Below are positions 62,183 through 64,000 of a stretch of 64,000 bases of DNA, one piece after another. The DNA is from CAZAYP01 sp964489425 [NCBI: uncultured Verrucomicrobiota bacterium] (lineage in GTDB: Bacteria; Verrucomicrobiota; Kiritimatiellia; RZYC01), in assembly GCA_964489425.1 (NCBI GenBank), contig CAZAYP010000013.1, positions 1-64,000 on the forward strand, read 5' to 3'. Under the pieces are notes generated by a model. The model saw only the letters and a program-made list of their open reading frames with translations, was not told the origin of the DNA and searched no databases. The number at the start of each line of letters is the position of its first letter. The stretch's first letter is position 1. Made by a program: the position numbers and the translations under genes.

Positions 62183-63391
62183 TTAGAAGTTGTAATAGCC
62201 CGTGAGGCCGAAGCGGTTGTCTTTCACATCATCGCCGGCTTTGTACCGGGTGGTCAGATGGCAATACTCGAAGGCCACCTTGACCGCGGAACTGATCTTG
62301 TAGCTGGCATTGCCACCCACATTCTGGTTGCGCGAGCGCTGGCCATCGTTCAGATCGTCGTCCTTGGGCGTGTCGATGCCGTAGAACAGGCTGCAATCCA
62401 CTTTTTCCGCCGGCGCGAAGCACAGTTGGGCAAATCCGCCGGTAGCCTTGATGCCTGTGTCCTTGATCAGGTTGATGCCCTGGCCAATGCCGCCGTAGTA
62501 GTTGCCCAGGTTCTGGCCGCTCCAGACTTCGCCCTGCAGCGCCATCCAGGCGGTGATCGGCAGTTTGCCGGCCACGATTACGGCGTAGGAATCATATTTC
62601 TTCTCGTCAGAGCCGATGATCTTGTTGGATACCACAGTGTCCACGTTTTCGCGGCCCCAGAACCCGCTGACGCCGATCATGGCCGGCTTTTTGGGATCAT
62701 TGACCAGCAAGGGGGAGCTGAGGGCCATTTTCGCCTGGAAACCGGGGATGCCGGAATCCGTGCCGTCGTCCTGGGCACCGGCATCCAGATCGTTGGCAGC
62801 GATGCGCGCGATGGCGCCGGCCACAGTCAGCTTGGTGCCTTCACCGGCCTTGACATCCTGGCTCAGCCGCAGTTGCGGGCGGCGATTGCCGAGATGGCCT
62901 TGGTCGCTCATGCTGGCAAAGTTCACAACCATGGGATCGACCAGGATGAACGTGTCCCAATCCTGGCCGGCACGGATGGCAAACCCGTTTTCCGAAGCCA
63001 AATCCATCCAGGCATGGCGCAGGCGGATGTGCTGGCCGTTGGCCGCGCCACCTTTGCCGTAGAAGTCGGCTTCGATCTTCCCGGTGGTTGTCTTGAAAAA
63101 GCCGGCTTCCGGGCCGTTGACGTTGATGCCGAAACGGGTCTCGTTGGCCGTCATGGCAAATTCGTTGTCCTCTTCGCCGGCTTCCAGCGGCAGAACATAA
63201 TAGGCCAAGCCGTCGCTACCCCCGGCCACCTTGTGCGTATCATACGCCATGCTAAGCCGGATGGAGCCATACACTTGCGCTGACACCGGGCCCACTGTCA
63301 CTTCGGGCACGGCCGCATGGGCCACCGTCATCAACATAACTCCCGCCAAAACCCCGCCCAACACCGCGCAGAGACTACGTCCGATCTTCAT
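62183..63391 (-). CDS. Outer-membrane porin
   Basis: A 402-residue porin-like barrel. AAAGGAGG six bases upstream of the ATG at 63391 is the best ribosome site in the window. Signal peptide RSLCAVLGGVLAGVMLMTVAHA. Strands alternate polar and aromatic residues (VYGSIRLSMAYDTH, RLRHAWMDLASENGFAIRAGQDWDTF) and the chain ends TGYYNF with the C-terminal Phe. Pattern recalls DcaP-type or general porins. Strong promoter, strong ribosome site and strong terminator suggest an abundant protein. Substrate not known. Confidence 0.85.
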   Translation of the reverse strand: MKIGRSLCAVLGGVLAGVMLMTVAHAAVPEVTVGPVSAQVYGSIRLSMAYDTHKVAGGSDGLAYYVLPLEAGEEDNEFAMTANETRFGINVNGPEAGFFKTTTGKIEADFYGKGGAANGQHIRLRHAWMDLASENGFAIRAGQDWDTFILVDPMVVNFASMSDQGHLGNRRPQLRLSQDVKAGEGTKLTVAGAIARIAANDLDAGAQDDGTDSGIPGFQAKMALSSPLLVNDPKKPAMIGVSGFWGRENVDTVVSNKIIGSDEKKYDSYAVIVAGKLPITAWMALQGEVWSGQNLGNYYGGIGQGINLIKDTGIKATGGFAQLCFAPAEKVDCSLFYGIDTPKDDDLNDGQRSRNQNVGGNASYKISSAVKVAFEYCHLTTRYKAGDDVKDNRFGLTGYYNF

Positions 63392-63463
63392 CCTCTTCCT
63401 CCTTTGTTGTTGCCAGGACGCATGGAAGCTACATCCACCGTTATACTCCCTCACGCCCAAGAA

Positions 63464-63480
63464 TCAGTTAACCTAACTGA
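63464..63480. promoter_or_regulatory. Dyad in the porin leader
   Basis: TCAGTTA-ACC-TAACTGA, perfect 7-bp arms, just downstream of the predicted porin transcription start. It could be an operator for a repressor or an mRNA hairpin. Confidence 0.4.
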
Positions 63481-63492
63481 AAACATGGTGTA

Positions 63493-63520
63493 TTTATGCG
63501 ATATCCGCAGTTGGCGTCAA
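63493..63520 (-). promoter_or_regulatory. Promoter of the porin gene
   Basis: Minus-strand TTGACG (63520-63515), 16-base spacer, CATAAA (63498-63493). Leader about 95 bases to the ATG at 63391. Confidence 0.5.
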
Positions 63521-63539
63521 TCTGATTTTTAACTTTTTT

Positions 63540-63633
63540 TGGCGGAGGCACATGGGAGTCGAACCCACCTGCCGCGATGAAGCGGCACAACAGTTTTGAA
63601 GACTGCGAGGGCCACCAGGCCCCGCCTGCCTCC
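63540..63633 (-). tRNA. selC: tRNA-Sec (anticodon TCA)
   Basis: Selenocysteine tRNA read on the minus strand. Acceptor GGAGGCA pairs with TGCCTCC; the D arm has GGGCC/GGCCC; the anticodon loop is CTTCAAA with anticodon TCA; a long variable arm TGCCGC/GCGGCA follows; the T arm is GTGGG-TTCGACT-CCCAT; discriminator G then CCA is encoded (63542-63540). The eighth acceptor pair expected for bacterial tRNA-Sec would be G-G, a mismatch. Its presence implies the SelA/SelB/SelD machinery elsewhere. No selenoprotein is visible here. Confidence 0.92.
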
Positions 63634-63656
63634 GGATGACTAAATTGCCGAGACAT

Positions 63657-63685
63657 TCTTAATCGACACGGTCATGGGATGGCAA
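63657..63685 (-). promoter_or_regulatory. Candidate promoter of tRNA-Sec
   Basis: Minus-strand TTGCCA (63685-63680), 17-base spacer, TTAAGA (63662-63657), or 18 to TAAGAA. The -10 is about 24 bases before the tRNA 5' end. Confidence 0.35.
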
Positions 63686-63746
63686 TCCAATTTTATCCGC
63701 GAACTCCCAGCGGGATGATCGCAAGCGCCTGCAGCCGGGCCGGACA

Positions 63747-63766
63747 GGCCCCGACGGGCAGGGGCC
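63747..63766 (-). terminator. GC stem-loop at the helicase 3' end
   Basis: GGCCCC-8-GGGGCC right after the helicase stop on the minus strand. No T tract, so termination is uncertain. Confidence 0.3.
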
Positions 63767-63769
63767 GGG

Positions 63770-64000
63770 CTATTCGAACTTGAATTCCAACTGGCGTCCG
63801 GCTGCCGCCCGCGGGCCTGGCCTGGCCGCCATGTCCTCGCACAGATTCGCAGCCAAGGGGTCCATGAATGGCGCGCGCTGCGTAGTCCGGGTTTCGCCGA
63901 ACAGCGCCCGGCGGCTGGCCCAGGTAAGGTACAAAACCTGGCGGGCCCGTGTCATGCCGACATAAAACAGCCGGCGTTCTTCTGCGGTGTTGGCTGGCCT
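63770..64000 (-). CDS. UvrD/PcrA/Rep-type ATP-dependent helicase, C-terminal fragment
   Basis: The frame is open to the window edge, so only the last 76 codons are present. Helicase motif VI is complete: AEERRLFYVGMTRARQVLYL, with the Arg that contacts ATP. The tail ends RQLEFKFE at a TAG. These are superfamily 1A 3'-5' DNA helicases used in repair and replication restart. Which subfamily cannot be told from this part. Confidence 0.9.
   Translation of the reverse strand, partial: RPANTAEERRLFYVGMTRARQVLYLTWASRRALFGETRTTQRAPFMDPLAANLCEDMAARPGPRAAAGRQLEFKFE

Overview
The window is a GC-rich bacterial chromosome segment with dense operons and almost no mobile DNA. It most resembles a member of the PVC group (Verrucomicrobiota/Kiritimatiellota/Lentisphaerota-like). 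That placement is inference. It rests on very large secreted proteins built from parallel beta-helix, autotransporter-associated beta-strand, BACON-like and TSP3 modules, on one PEP-CTERM protein, and on outer-membrane proteins ending in Phe. There is no rRNA or other phylogenetic marker here to settle it.

Layout. (1) 1-6987: a complete chemosensory operon, cheA(hybrid)-cheW-mcp-cheB-cheR-cheY-cheX, with overlapping genes and a good intrinsic terminator. (2) 7100-11224: a PAS histidine kinase, then a partner-switching cluster with its own TTGACA promoter: STAS, GAF-PP2C phosphatase, a second STAS, and an RsbW-like ATPase lacking the N-box Asn. (3) 11294-13273: dnaJ and rsmE. (4) 13287-35297: three giant secreted proteins (1565, 2632 and 2997 residues). 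The second and third diverge from a control region with three palindromes spaced exactly 31 bp apart; the second carries a CLCA-like HExxH metalloprotease motif. (5) 35281-38746: a leftward run malQ - CheY-like regulator - rmlA - rmlC. (6) 38847-43572: TPR lipoprotein-like/secreted protein, small outer-membrane barrel, SGNH hydrolase, TSP3 protein and PEP-CTERM protein. (7) 43686-52769: a 3027-residue secreted protein. (8) 53143-58508: a histidine-kinase-like protein without a phosphoacceptor His, coupled to a FapA/DUF342 protein, then ilvB-ilvN. (9) 58509-59576: about 1 kb without a convincing gene, holding an orphan promoter, inverted and direct repeats that look like a decayed insertion element, and a full-consensus sigma-54 promoter for the next gene. 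(10) 59577-64000: HDOD protein, a helical-barrel-like protein with a small membrane partner, a porin with a strong terminator, a selenocysteine tRNA, and the 3' end of a UvrD/PcrA-type helicase.

How they fit together: the left third is signal transduction (receptor array output through CheA/CheY plus a Ser/Thr partner switch). The middle half is secretome, about 31 kb in four genes. The right end is metabolism and envelope. The cell must also have exosortase, selenocysteine and sigma-54 machinery outside the window if the PEP-CTERM signal, the tRNA-Sec and the sigma-54 promoter are functional.
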